Part shown: piece by piece, positions 1 to 7,390 of the stretch
How positions within the stretch are numbered: position 1 is the first letter of the stretch
How the letters are laid out: each line of letters starts with the position of its first letter
Assembly: GCA_934309145.1 (NCBI GenBank)
Contig: CAKRCW010000014.1
Coordinates: 1-30,780 of the forward strand
Direction of reading: 5' to 3'
Source: an uncultured Lachnospiraceae bacterium
GTDB taxonomy: Bacteria > Bacillota > Clostridia > Lachnospirales > Lachnospiraceae
DNA length: 30,780 nt
Position numbers and translations under genes: made by a program
Notes under the pieces: generated by a model
Told to the model about the DNA's origin: nothing
The model's database searches: none
Seen by the model: the letters and a program-made list of their open reading frames with translations, nothing else

Positions 1-101
1 GTTTTGAGAGACGGAAAGATGTGTAGGTTAATAGATGACAGGATATAAAGATTTCTGTGTGAAGTTCTGAAGGTACACTAATTTAATATTTATTTTTTTA
101 T
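1..101. other. Left edge, no confident gene
   Basis: The first 48 bases are open in frame 1 and end in TAA at 46-48, so they could be the last 15 codons of a gene cut by the window edge. This is too short to identify. Bases 49-101 are AT-rich spacer before the first tRNA. I see no clear promoter for the tRNA block here, so it may be transcribed from further left. Confidence 0.3.
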
Positions 102-173
102 TCCTCGATAGCTCAATGGTAGAGCACTCGGCTGTTAACCGAGTTGTTGTAGGTTCGAGCCCTACTCGGGGAG
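102..173 (+). tRNA. tRNA-Asn (GTT)
   Basis: A full cloverleaf can be drawn: the acceptor arm TCCTCGA pairs with TCGGGGA (166-172), the anticodon stem CTCGG/CCGAG closes a 7-base loop with anticodon GTT at 134-136, and the T-arm carries GGTTCGAGCC. The discriminator base is G173 and no CCA is encoded. It is the first of six tRNAs in one block. Confidence 0.95.
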
Positions 174-187
174 CTTATTGACAATAG

Positions 188-259
188 GGCCCCATGGTCA
201 AGCGGTTAAGACATCGCCCTTTCACGGCGGTAACACGGGTTCGATTCCCGTTGGGGTCA
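188..259 (+). tRNA. tRNA-Glu (TTC)
   Basis: The acceptor stem GGCCCCA pairs with TGGGGTC (252-258). The anticodon loop CTTTCAC gives TTC at 221-223, and the T-loop is TTCGATT. It has the short variable arm and GGCGG anticodon stem usual for bacterial tRNA-Glu. The discriminator is A259 and CCA is not encoded. Confidence 0.95.
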
Positions 260-278
260 TTTAAGGATTAAGAAGTTT

Positions 279-351
279 GCCGATGTGGCTCAATTGGCAG
301 AGCAGCTGATTTGTAATCAGCAGGTTATCGGTTCGAGTCCGATCATCGGCT
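279..351 (+). tRNA. tRNA-Thr (TGT)
   Basis: The acceptor stem GCCGATG pairs with CATCGGC (344-350). The anticodon stem GCTGA/TCAGC closes a loop with TGT at 312-314. The T-arm is GGTTCGAGTCC. The discriminator is T351 and CCA is not encoded. Confidence 0.95.
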
Positions 352-403
352 TTTCAAATATAATTAATGTTTAAACATTTTTATTATATTATTTATGTTA
401 TAT

Positions 404-477
404 GGACGTTTAGCTCAGCTGGTTAGAGCAATCGGCTCATAACCGATCGGTCCGGGGTTCGAGTCCCTGAACGTCCA
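404..477 (+). tRNA. tRNA with CAT anticodon (elongator Met or Ile2)
   Basis: The acceptor stem GGACGTT pairs with AACGTCC (470-476). The anticodon stem ATCGG/CCGAT closes loop CTCATAA with CAT at 438-440. Position 1:72 is a G-C pair and the anticodon stem lacks the three G-C pairs of the initiator, so it is not initiator Met. The acceptor end GGAC..GTCC and loop CTCATAA also resemble tRNA-Ile2, whose C34 is changed to lysidine by TilS to read AUA. Sequence alone does not settle Met against Ile2. Confidence 0.85.
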
Positions 478-487
478 CTACTTGTAA

Positions 488-561
488 GGCCCGGTGGCTC
501 AGCTGGTTAGAGCGCCGCCCTGTCACGGCGGAGGTCGTGGGTTCGATCCCCATCCGGGTCG
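488..561 (+). tRNA. tRNA-Asp (GTC)
   Basis: The acceptor stem GGCCCGG pairs with CCGGGTC (554-560), with one G-T pair. The anticodon stem CCGCC/GGCGG closes loop CTGTCAC with GTC at 522-524. The T-arm is GGTTCGATCC. The discriminator is G561, as usual for tRNA-Asp, and CCA is not encoded. Confidence 0.95.
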
Positions 562-587
562 CTAAACAGTTTTACTGTTACAAACTT

Positions 588-673
588 GCCGGCGTGGCGG
601 AACTGGCAGACGCACAGGACTTAAAATCCTGCGGGACTAATCTCCCGTACCGGTTCGATTCCGGTCGCCGGCA
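588..673 (+). tRNA. tRNA-Leu (TAA)
   Basis: This is a class II tRNA of 86 nt with a long variable arm (about 632-648). The acceptor stem GCCGGCG pairs with CGCCGGC (666-672). The anticodon stem CAGGA/TCCTG closes loop CTTAAAA with TAA at 622-624. The discriminator is A673 and CCA is not encoded. It is the last tRNA of the block, 6 nt before a terminator. Confidence 0.95.
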
Positions 674-678
674 TATTT

Positions 679-713
679 AAAAGCTCAACATTTTGTTGAG
701 CTTTTATTTTTTT
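679..713 (+). terminator. Terminator of the tRNA block
   Basis: A 12-bp perfect stem (679-690 with 695-706) with loop TTTT is followed by a T-rich tail up to 713. The minus-strand side also has a short T run, so it may also end the converging XRE gene, whose stop codon is at 720-722. Confidence 0.9.
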
Positions 714-719
714 GCTTTC

Positions 720-938
720 CTATAACTTCTGGTCATCGTCAGATGGAATATATTCAACAATTTCTTCAATACGACAGTTAAATATACGACACAGGTCATT
801 TATGGTTGTTGTATTCATAGGTTTATTTTTTCTGAGCTTATCTATAATCGCACTGGAAATATTGTATTTTTTGATTAGTGTGTAGGTAGATTCGGGTGAG
901 TTACTTAATGTCGCCCAGAATGGTCTGTATGAAATCAT
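720..938 (-). CDS. Small XRE-type helix-turn-helix regulator
   Basis: The 72-residue product is almost entirely one Cro/C1-type DNA-binding domain: a first helix with a leucine pattern, the turn around 'STYTLIKKYNIS', a recognition helix 'SSAIIDKLRKN', then 'TTTINDLCRIFNCRIEEIVEYI', which is the typical end of small Firmicute XRE proteins. I chose the ATG at 938 because the AAGGAG ribosome site touches the upstream ATG at 947 but lies 9 nt from this one, and family members usually start MISY. It faces the zinc-ribbon operon across about 110 bp that hold a strong promoter with a palindrome, so it probably represses that operon and perhaps itself. That role is inferred. The target is not known. 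Confidence 0.85.
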   Translation of the reverse strand: MISYRPFWATLSNSPESTYTLIKKYNISSAIIDKLRKNKPMNTTTINDLCRIFNCRIEEIVEYIPSDDDQKL

Positions 939-984
939 TTTAAGCATCTCCTTTTTGATTAAAGGGTAACTTAGGGGTATGAAC

Positions 985-1013
985 TTGACTATAGTCAGTA
1001 AAATGACTATAAT
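985..1013 (+). promoter_or_regulatory. Promoter and operator of the zinc-ribbon operon
   Basis: TTGACT (985-990), exactly 17 bp, then TATAAT (1008-1013) make a near-consensus sigma-A promoter. The perfect 12-bp palindrome TGACTATAGTCA (986-997) covers the -35 box. Its half TGACTATA is repeated at 1004-1011 over the -10 box. A protein bound here would block RNA polymerase. The divergent XRE regulator is the obvious candidate. The minus strand also has TTGTAT, 18 bp, TATAGT across the same bases, a weaker candidate for the regulator's own promoter. Confidence 0.8.
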
Positions 1014-1071
1014 ACAATAGTAAATTTATGGAAAAAAATACTATAATAAGTTGAAGGGAGAAACAAAAGAT

Positions 1072-1578
1072 ATGTTTACGAGGATGTCAAAGGTAATGCT
1101 ATGGATTGCCGGTATTGGAATTGTCATAGGTGGGTTTGTTGCTATGGGAAACGACGAGGAAGGCATAGGCTGGGCTATCTGGGTGATAGGTTTTGTTGCA
1201 TTATGGGCATTAGGCGTGTTTGTTGAGCTTATTAACAACGTTCTTGATATTAAGAATATTTTGAGCAATATGTCGTTAGGAAATTCGTATGTTTCTAATA
1301 GTTCAAGTTCTACTCCAAAAAATTCTTATAATACAACTCCAATTTATACCAACTGGTGTTGTACTGGATGCGGCACTACCAATGTTCCAGAAGCGGACTT
1401 TTGTTCGTATTGTGGAAAGCCTAAGGGAAGCTTAGGAACAGGTGGTTATAATATTTCGGAGCTTGCCGCTGAGAGTGAGACACAGAATACGATACAGGAT
1501 GGCTGGTTCTGTCGCTCATGTGGTACTAAGAACAAATCTACATCCAGAATATGTTCAGGTTGTGGAAAGGATAAATAA
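1072..1578 (+). CDS. Membrane protein with two C-terminal zinc ribbons
   Basis: The product has 168 residues. Two membrane spans lie at about 7-25 and 31-54. A Ser/Asn-rich linker (about 68-90) leads to two zinc ribbons: C97, C100, C111, C114, and C147, C150, C161, C164. The ribbons should face the cytoplasm, as in the other proteins of the cluster, but here they are C-terminal rather than N-terminal. I chose the ATG at 1072 because GGGAG at 1056-1060 precedes it by 11 nt; an upstream in-frame TTG at 1051 overlaps that site. It is the first gene of a four-gene operon, 21 nt before the next. Zinc-ribbon membrane proteins of this sort are common in Clostridia but mostly uncharacterised; I cannot name a function. 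Confidence 0.85.
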   Translation: MFTRMSKVMLWIAGIGIVIGGFVAMGNDEEGIGWAIWVIGFVALWALGVFVELINNVLDIKNILSNMSLGNSYVSNSSSSTPKNSYNTTPIYTNWCCTGCGTTNVPEADFCSYCGKPKGSLGTGGYNISELAAESETQNTIQDGWFCRSCGTKNKSTSRICSGCGKDK

Positions 1579-1599
1579 TAAGATACGGGGAGAAAAAAT

Positions 1600-2634
1600 A
1601 TGTTTTGTAGAAAATGTGGATATCAATTAGAGGATGATGCTGAATTTTGTACTCAGTGCGGTACGAGAGTTCAGCCTGAGATTGTGCAGCCTGAGGCGGT
1701 ACAGAGTAAGAGCATACGACCTGATATGGTGCAGGTTTCAGTTAATAATAGTGCATCAGATGATGTTAGTTATGTAGATTCTAAGCGAAATAAGAATAAG
1801 AAGGGAATAAAGAAGCAGGTGTTAATTCCTGTAATTGCTGTGGTGGTTATAGCTATTATAGCTGCTGTTATTTTGGTTGTTGTACATAAAAATAAAAAGT
1901 CTTTAACTCCACAGGAGGATGCGATAGACAGGTATTTCAATGCTATTAATGATGTGGATTATGAGGAATTTAATCATGTTGTGTATTCAGAGGATGTGGC
2001 TGATAAAAGGCTGGAGGAAGATTCTGCAAGATATGGTTTTTTGATGAATCATTATTTCTCTCAGTATGGAGATATGCAGGATGGTTTAGCAAATTTGGAG
2101 CGTTTGAGAATGCTGGAATGTGTTAAGGAGATATATTCTGAATACCTTGAACAGTCAGGTAATTTATCAGAAGGCAACTATGATGAGCCTGAGGAGTGGC
2201 TTAGGAATCATTTCTCTGCAAGCTACAAAATTAACTATATCAAAGCATTTGAGGATTGTAAATTACAACAATTCACAGGGCGAGAGTATGTTGATGCTAC
2301 CAAGGATGATATAGAGAAAGCAGTGAGCTATACAAATAATAATACAGGGGAGACAATAGATGTTGAAGTAGATGATATATATGTAGCTTCGATTAACTTT
2401 GAGTGGGAGTATGATGGGAATCTGTATGGATTAGACAAAGAGCTGTGGAAGAATAACGATTTCATTGAGGTCGTAGAGGGATGGCCATATGTAGCTTCTT
2501 ATGCGGATGCAGTTGATAGTAAAGAGGAGTATTGTTCGAATGTGATAATGGTGATTTATAGTGTGGATGACCATTGGTATGCTATGCCACATGTATTATC
2601 TAAAAACAATATTAGTTATAGTGTAGCTGATTAA
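1600..2634 (+). CDS. Zinc-ribbon, single-pass membrane protein
   Basis: The product has 344 residues. An N-terminal zinc ribbon (C3, C6, C17, C20) is followed by a polar linker with many Gln, Pro and Val, a Lys-rich stop (about 62-72) and one membrane span (about 73-96). An outer domain of about 245 residues begins 'PQEDAIDRYFNAINDVDYEEF', like the NTF2-related or lipoprotein-type helical folds often found outside such anchors, and closes with 'VDDHWYAMP'. The next gene's outer domain has the matching 'IDKTWYILP', so the two look like paralogues. The start is fixed by GGGGAG 7 nt upstream. The likely topology is ribbon inside, large domain outside. Function is unknown. Confidence 0.85.
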   Translation: MFCRKCGYQLEDDAEFCTQCGTRVQPEIVQPEAVQSKSIRPDMVQVSVNNSASDDVSYVDSKRNKNKKGIKKQVLIPVIAVVVIAIIAAVILVVVHKNKKSLTPQEDAIDRYFNAINDVDYEEFNHVVYSEDVADKRLEEDSARYGFLMNHYFSQYGDMQDGLANLERLRMLECVKEIYSEYLEQSGNLSEGNYDEPEEWLRNHFSASYKINYIKAFEDCKLQQFTGREYVDATKDDIEKAVSYTNNNTGETIDVEVDDIYVASINFEWEYDGNLYGLDKELWKNNDFIEVVEGWPYVASYADAVDSKEEYCSNVIMVIYSVDDHWYAMPHVLSKNNISYSVAD

Positions 2635-2670
2635 CAGATATAGAGCATTTATATAATGGGAGGATAAATA

Positions 2671-4950
2671 ATGTTTTGTGGAAAATGCGGCAGCGAGATG
2701 AAGGATAATGCAAGGTTTTGCCCTAAATGTGGTGCTCCTGTGCCGGGATATGAAGTGAGCATTAATGAGATTGAGAAAATAAATGAAGCTGAGGGCGAGA
2801 CAACCGTACTTGCCGAACCTGGCGTTATGCAGCCTGTGGATGATGTAAAGAAGCAGCCGACGACACCAAATAAACCAAATAAACCACCGAGGAAGCCTAT
2901 GAGCAAGAAAACCAAGCTTGCCATTATTATAAGCTCAGTGAGTGTGGTGGTAGTAGCGGCTATTGTTTCGTGCATACTTTTACTTGGTGGAAGGTCCAAG
3001 AAGAAGGTTGTGGACAAGTTTGAGACAGCATTTAATGAGGAGAACGATGATAAGCTTCTTAAATTGATGTACCCTAAGGAATGTCATGATAATGCAGATG
3101 AATTGGCAGAAGATGGAAGAATCATGGACCTTATTACATGGAATGAGGAGCTGAAGGAAGAAGCAGGAGACATAACGGTTTCTATTAAGGATACACAGGA
3201 TATAGATTCGTTTGATGATGCGTTGCGCAGTGATGTTGAGAATGAGCTGCTAAATAAATTAAGCGTAGAGTATTCAGAAATAGTTGTTGCAAGCCTTGAG
3301 GTTTCATTTAGTGATGCGGATGATATGGACGAGCTTTGCAGTGTAGTTATGTATAAGATAGATAAGACATGGTATATTTTGCCGGGGGCAATAGAGCTTA
3401 TCGTAGATGACAGAAAAAACGATGATATCGAAAATGCAGAGAGGATAAAGGATACTGTAAATATGTGTCTTGCAAATGAGGATGCTTATGATTCTATGGA
3501 GCCTTATCTGGATGTTGTTGTATCACTTGATGAATTAGATTATATGCCACAGGCATTTCAGGATGTATTTAATGATGATTTGGGTGAAATTCCTGTTATA
3601 AGACATAAAAGTGATGGTGCGACAGGCTTTGCATTTATGATAGATGAAGATTATTCAGTTTATGTATATATATCATCTGATGAAAGTATCAATGAGTGGG
3701 AGATAGTTCCTAATATATCAGACAGATATGATATAGGCGAAAAGTCATCTGGAAGTGAGATGATAGCACCTAGTGAGTATAGTTATGTTAAGCTGATTAG
3801 TGAGAAATCCCCGATACTCGGTTATTGGCAGGCTGATAATGCAGCTATGTATATCGGATATGATGTAAGCGGAGGAAATGAAGGTCTTACAGTATATAGT
3901 ACAGAGGGTGAGACAATTATACATACTTACAATGGATATGCTATGTCCGGAGGTAACCAGACGCTCAGGTATGAATCAACTCATGATTGGAACAATAAGA
4001 ATTTTGTGATAAATGTACTTGACGACGAAAATATTGAGATGATTTACAGTGATTACGATTCAGGTGAGGATATAACATATACATACACCAGAGGAGAGAT
4101 TGCAGATAATGCGTTAGACAGATTTGTTGGTGTCTGGATACCGGCATATGAGGAGCTTGACATTAATTCAACTTCGTATGAGCTGATACATTGTGAATCA
4201 TGTGGCTTTGTACATGGGACAAATGCTGAATGTCTGACGAAGGATAAATGTGTCAGTTTATGTACGGATGATAAGCTGATGTACATTTTCCCTGATGAGG
4301 GACTTAAATACTATGATGGAGGAGTAGGCTATAATCTTATCTACTATGCCTTAGAGGGAGATAAGATGACTGATAATTCAGCACGAATAGGCGGTGGCGG
4401 AGGAGTAGCATGTTCGTACTATCGTGAGGGCTCAAGTCTGGGAGATATATCTAAGATACTGGCTGCTTATTATAATTATGCAGGAGATATAGAATCAAAG
4501 CTCGGTTACAACATGGCAGATATAGATGGAGATGGTGTGCCGGAGTGTATTGTCTATAATGATGAATGGGGCGGCTCTGGTGGAGGATACGCCCGAGTTC
4601 TTACATATAAGAATGATCAGGTCTATTCATGTGAAAATAATTACACAACCACGAGTATATACATAAAATCGGGGGCTAATGATTTCTGTATGAAGTATTA
4701 TGGAAGTATGTCAGAGTTAGAGGGCTTAACTATTTATGGCATTTCTGATGATGGATTTTCACAGAAGGCAGATTGCTACCATTATTTTGATGAGAGTGCT
4801 GAAAATTTTGGACGCTACTATGTAAATGAAGAAGAAACTAATTTAGATAATTATAACAGTTATGTTGATAGTCTTGGAAGCTATGATACATTGCTTGATG
4901 CAGATTACAGCTCGATAGCAGATGCTTATGATGCCTATAGCGGCAATTAA
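2671..4950 (+). CDS. Large zinc-ribbon membrane protein with outer domains
   Basis: The product has 759 residues. The N-terminal zinc ribbon uses C3, C6, C17 and C20. A Pro/Lys-rich linker precedes one membrane span at about 82-106. The outer part starts with a helical segment like that of the preceding protein (about 110-255, with 'TWYILP'), followed by a middle part with Trp/Tyr/Gly-rich beta-strand motifs ('LGYWQADNAAMYIGYD'). Near residue 616 lies 'ADIDGDGVPECIV', an Asp-rich calcium-binding loop typical of FG-GAP/VCBS-like or EF-hand-like repeats. GGGAGG precedes the ATG. It belongs to the same operon, 36 nt after the previous gene and 37 nt before the sigma-like gene. The outer part may bind a wall or extracellular ligand, but this is inference. 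Confidence 0.8.
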   Translation: MFCGKCGSEMKDNARFCPKCGAPVPGYEVSINEIEKINEAEGETTVLAEPGVMQPVDDVKKQPTTPNKPNKPPRKPMSKKTKLAIIISSVSVVVVAAIVSCILLLGGRSKKKVVDKFETAFNEENDDKLLKLMYPKECHDNADELAEDGRIMDLITWNEELKEEAGDITVSIKDTQDIDSFDDALRSDVENELLNKLSVEYSEIVVASLEVSFSDADDMDELCSVVMYKIDKTWYILPGAIELIVDDRKNDDIENAERIKDTVNMCLANEDAYDSMEPYLDVVVSLDELDYMPQAFQDVFNDDLGEIPVIRHKSDGATGFAFMIDEDYSVYVYISSDESINEWEIVPNISDRYDIGEKSSGSEMIAPSEYSYVKLISEKSPILGYWQADNAAMYIGYDVSGGNEGLTVYSTEGETIIHTYNGYAMSGGNQTLRYESTHDWNNKNFVINVLDDENIEMIYSDYDSGEDITYTYTRGEIADNALDRFVGVWIPAYEELDINSTSYELIHCESCGFVHGTNAECLTKDKCVSLCTDDKLMYIFPDEGLKYYDGGVGYNLIYYALEGDKMTDNSARIGGGGGVACSYYREGSSLGDISKILAAYYNYAGDIESKLGYNMADIDGDGVPECIVYNDEWGGSGGGYARVLTYKNDQVYSCENNYTTTSIYIKSGANDFCMKYYGSMSELEGLTIYGISDDGFSQKADCYHYFDESAENFGRYYVNEEETNLDNYNSYVDSLGSYDTLLDADYSSIADAYDAYSGN

Positions 4951-4987
4951 AAACACAGTAAAATTTTTAAAAGGAGAAAATTAAAAT

Positions 4988-6703
4988 ATGAATGAAAAAG
5001 AGCAGCTTGTAGCGGAGATTAAGAAATTGCAGCAGAAGGATTTTGGTACATACGAGACATTTTATGATTTGACATCTAAATATGTATATGAGGTGTTAAA
5101 CAGCATACTTGAAAATCAGGATAAATCTGTAGCGCTGATAGAAAAGGTATATAAAATTGTTTATGACAAAATAACAGAGCTAAAGGATTATGATAAGTTC
5201 TATCAGTGGCTTGGCGGTGTTGCAACAGATGTTGCACTTGAGGAAGTAAATACCAATGCTTCAATGGAAATACCGGATGGAAACACAACTTCATATAATT
5301 ATGAATATGCTTATCAGGATGGCGAGCCTCTTATGCCTGAGGCACTTTTAAGGGACATGGCATTTCAGCAGAGATTACAGAGTGAGATAAATGCATTTCC
5401 GGTTATGCATAAGATTGTTTTACAGTATTACTATTATGCTGGATTTGGTATATCAGAAATTGCGGCAAAAATGGGTTGCTCACAGGAAGATGTAAAAGCC
5501 GTTTTGTCCTGCATACGAACAAAAATAAAAGATATTATAGGTGCTTCACCGGAGGATTCCAACGATAAGGTGTACAGTCTTAGTGAAATTCCAGTGTTAT
5601 GGCTTATATTCCAGAGTGTATTGACGAATGTAGTTGGTATTAAAATAATAGGCTCTGATGCTACAGGAATTATAGCATCAAAGGGTATGGGAGCTGGGGC
5701 TGGTGCAACAGGTGCAGGAAGCACAGGCGGAGCTTCAGCTGGAGGTGCTGCTTCTTCAGGTGCTGCCGGAGCAGCCGCTAAGAGCAAGGCAGTATCGGGA
5801 ATACTTAGCACCGCAAAGGCAAAGATTGTGGCAGGTGTTGTTGCTGCGGTTGTCGTTGCAGGAATTGGAACTGTAATATATTTTTCAACAAAGGATGATA
5901 CAGAGGACACTAACGATATTACGACAGAAGCAATTGTGTCAGACAGTGAGATGACTGATATTGCAACCGTAACAGATGCTGAGGAGATAACAGAGGAGAC
6001 TACAGAGGAGCTTGCACAAATGGCATGGGGTGATGAAAATGCCATAGTAAATAATGCTGTTCCGACCAGCTTGGATTTTTGCTATTATCCTGCACAATCA
6101 GTTGATTCAGAAATTGATACAAATGTAACCAAGAATAAAACGCAGGCATCATATACAAGGCCTGAGGTATCAAAGAGTGATGTAGATGAGGATGGAAATG
6201 TTACATATACCATATCATATTCATTGACAATGCCGATGAATTTTACTTATCTGCCTGCAACATCTGATTATTCATTTTACTTGAGATGGTGGTATAATAG
6301 CTATTATCTGGCTGACTATTATACAGGTACAGTACTGGCAGGGGAATATATAGGAATGGATACAGATTCCTATGAAGATGTTGTTACAACTGTAGAGTGG
6401 GAAGGTCAGTCATACGATATAAACGTTTCAATGACAAGAAATAAATCAGATATAACAAATACTGCTGATCCTTCTTGGACAGGAAGTGGAAAAATACATT
6501 ATTCACTTTCAGAAACACTGACCTATGATTACACTATAGTGGCACCTGCGGATTATGACGGATTACTTATGGCATTATGCTTAGATGGTGTTACAGAGGT
6601 GCCTGATGATGAGACAGAAGATGGAAGTATAATCGAAGCACATCCTTTTGAGGATGATATAAATAATTGTATATTCCTTAGAGTTTCTGATGAGGTGAAT
6701 TAA
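4988..6703 (+). CDS. Membrane-tethered sigma-70-like protein with outer domain
   Basis: The product has 571 residues. Residues about 20-88 resemble sigma region 2 of ECF factors ('LIEKVYKIVYDKITEL', then 'FYQWLGGVATDVALEEV'). Residues about 121-185 resemble region 4, with a helix-turn-helix around 'AGFGISEIAAKMGCSQEDVK' that would read a -35 element. A Gly/Ala-rich tract (about 231-266) leads to a membrane span (about 275-298), an acidic Thr-rich linker (about 300-345) and a beta-rich outer domain of about 220 residues with no match I can name. It is the last gene of the zinc-ribbon operon, with ribosome site AAAGGAG. Known ECF factors are usually soluble and held by separate anti-sigma proteins; here both would be one chain. 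It could work as a tethered regulator, or the sigma module may only bind DNA or polymerase. No release protease is visible nearby. Confidence 0.75.
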   Translation: MNEKEQLVAEIKKLQQKDFGTYETFYDLTSKYVYEVLNSILENQDKSVALIEKVYKIVYDKITELKDYDKFYQWLGGVATDVALEEVNTNASMEIPDGNTTSYNYEYAYQDGEPLMPEALLRDMAFQQRLQSEINAFPVMHKIVLQYYYYAGFGISEIAAKMGCSQEDVKAVLSCIRTKIKDIIGASPEDSNDKVYSLSEIPVLWLIFQSVLTNVVGIKIIGSDATGIIASKGMGAGAGATGAGSTGGASAGGAASSGAAGAAAKSKAVSGILSTAKAKIVAGVVAAVVVAGIGTVIYFSTKDDTEDTNDITTEAIVSDSEMTDIATVTDAEEITEETTEELAQMAWGDENAIVNNAVPTSLDFCYYPAQSVDSEIDTNVTKNKTQASYTRPEVSKSDVDEDGNVTYTISYSLTMPMNFTYLPATSDYSFYLRWWYNSYYLADYYTGTVLAGEYIGMDTDSYEDVVTTVEWEGQSYDINVSMTRNKSDITNTADPSWTGSGKIHYSLSETLTYDYTIVAPADYDGLLMALCLDGVTEVPDDETEDGSIIEAHPFEDDINNCIFLRVSDEVN

Positions 6704-6748
6704 TATATTTTTTGATAAGGGAATGTGATACTCACAGATAAAATTATA

Positions 6749-6777
6749 TTGAAAATATCTTCTTTATTGTGTATATT
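6749..6777 (+). promoter_or_regulatory. Promoter of the nicotinamidase-like gene
   Basis: TTGAAA (6749-6754), 17 bp, TATATT (6772-6777) lie 54 bp before the start codon. I see no hairpin terminator between the sigma-like gene (stop at 6703) and this promoter, so some read-through from the upstream operon is possible. Confidence 0.65.
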
Positions 6778-6830
6778 GGGGTAAATATATTTGTCAAACA
6801 CCTATACATATAAAAATACGGAGGTTCGTT

Positions 6831-7358
6831 ATGAAGAAGATATTGATAGTAGTGGATATGCAAAATGACTTTATAGATGGCTCTCTTGGCACCAAGGAGG
6901 CTGTTGCAATACTTCCGGCTGTCAAAGCGAAGATAAAAGCCTATAAGGATAACGGAGATACCATAATATACACCCGTGATACCCATCAGGAGAATTACCT
7001 TCTCACACAGGAGGGAAAAAAGCTTCCTGTTCCTCATTGCATAGAGGGTACTGAGGGCTGGGAGATAGCTGATGGACTTATGGTTGATGGAGCTGATGTA
7101 ATCAATAAGGAAACCTTTGGATTTTACGGATGGGACAGGTATCTGGCACTTTACCTTGAGGGTGAGGATGAAGTTAGTGTTGAGCTTATTGGATTGTGTA
7201 CAGACATATGTGTGGTTTCCAATGCTATTGTAATAAAGACATTCTTTCCAGATATCCCGGTATATGTTGATGCTAAGTGTTGTGCCGGAGTTACACCTGA
7301 GACACATAAGGCAGCTTTAGAGACAATGAAAATGTGTCAGGTTAATGTAGAGGAATAA
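6831..7358 (+). CDS. pncA: Cysteine hydrolase, nicotinamidase-like
   Basis: The 175-residue product belongs to the isochorismatase-like cysteine hydrolases. It opens 'ILIVVDMQNDFIDGSL'. The catalytic triad of nicotinamidases is present: D9, K93 and C127 (in 'LCTDICV'). So is the metal site expected for PncA: D50, H52 and H69. PncA turns nicotinamide into nicotinate plus ammonia in the NAD salvage pathway, in the cytoplasm. Metal ligands are absent from many other family members, so nicotinamidase is favoured, but substrate is not proved by sequence. GGAGG is 6 nt before the ATG. It converges on the dGTPase-like gene. Confidence 0.82.
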   Translation: MKKILIVVDMQNDFIDGSLGTKEAVAILPAVKAKIKAYKDNGDTIIYTRDTHQENYLLTQEGKKLPVPHCIEGTEGWEIADGLMVDGADVINKETFGFYGWDRYLALYLEGEDEVSVELIGLCTDICVVSNAIVIKTFFPDIPVYVDAKCCAGVTPETHKAALETMKMCQVNVEE

Positions 7359-7367
7359 TGCAGGAGC

Positions 7368-7390
7368 TTCAGAGGAATTAATCCTCTGAA
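7368..7390. other. Convergent hairpin between hydrolase and dGTPase genes
   Basis: A perfect 9-bp stem, TTCAGAGGA (7368-7376) with TCCTCTGAA (7382-7390), has a 5-base loop. It overlaps the stop codon and last codons of the minus-strand dGTPase-like gene and sits 10 nt after the hydrolase stop. Neither side has a T run, so it is not a standard intrinsic terminator, but it may protect or end both transcripts. Confidence 0.5.

Noticed and set aside
5434..6045. Long open frame of 203 codons on the minus strand
   Set aside because: It is antisense to the Gly/Ala-rich, membrane and Thr-rich parts of the sigma-like gene. Its Ser/Ala/Pro/Val-rich translation is what such coding yields on the other strand, and no ribosome site precedes it.
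6744..7307. Open frame of 187 codons on the minus strand
   Set aside because: Antisense to the nicotinamidase-like gene, whose catalytic residues are all intact on the plus strand.
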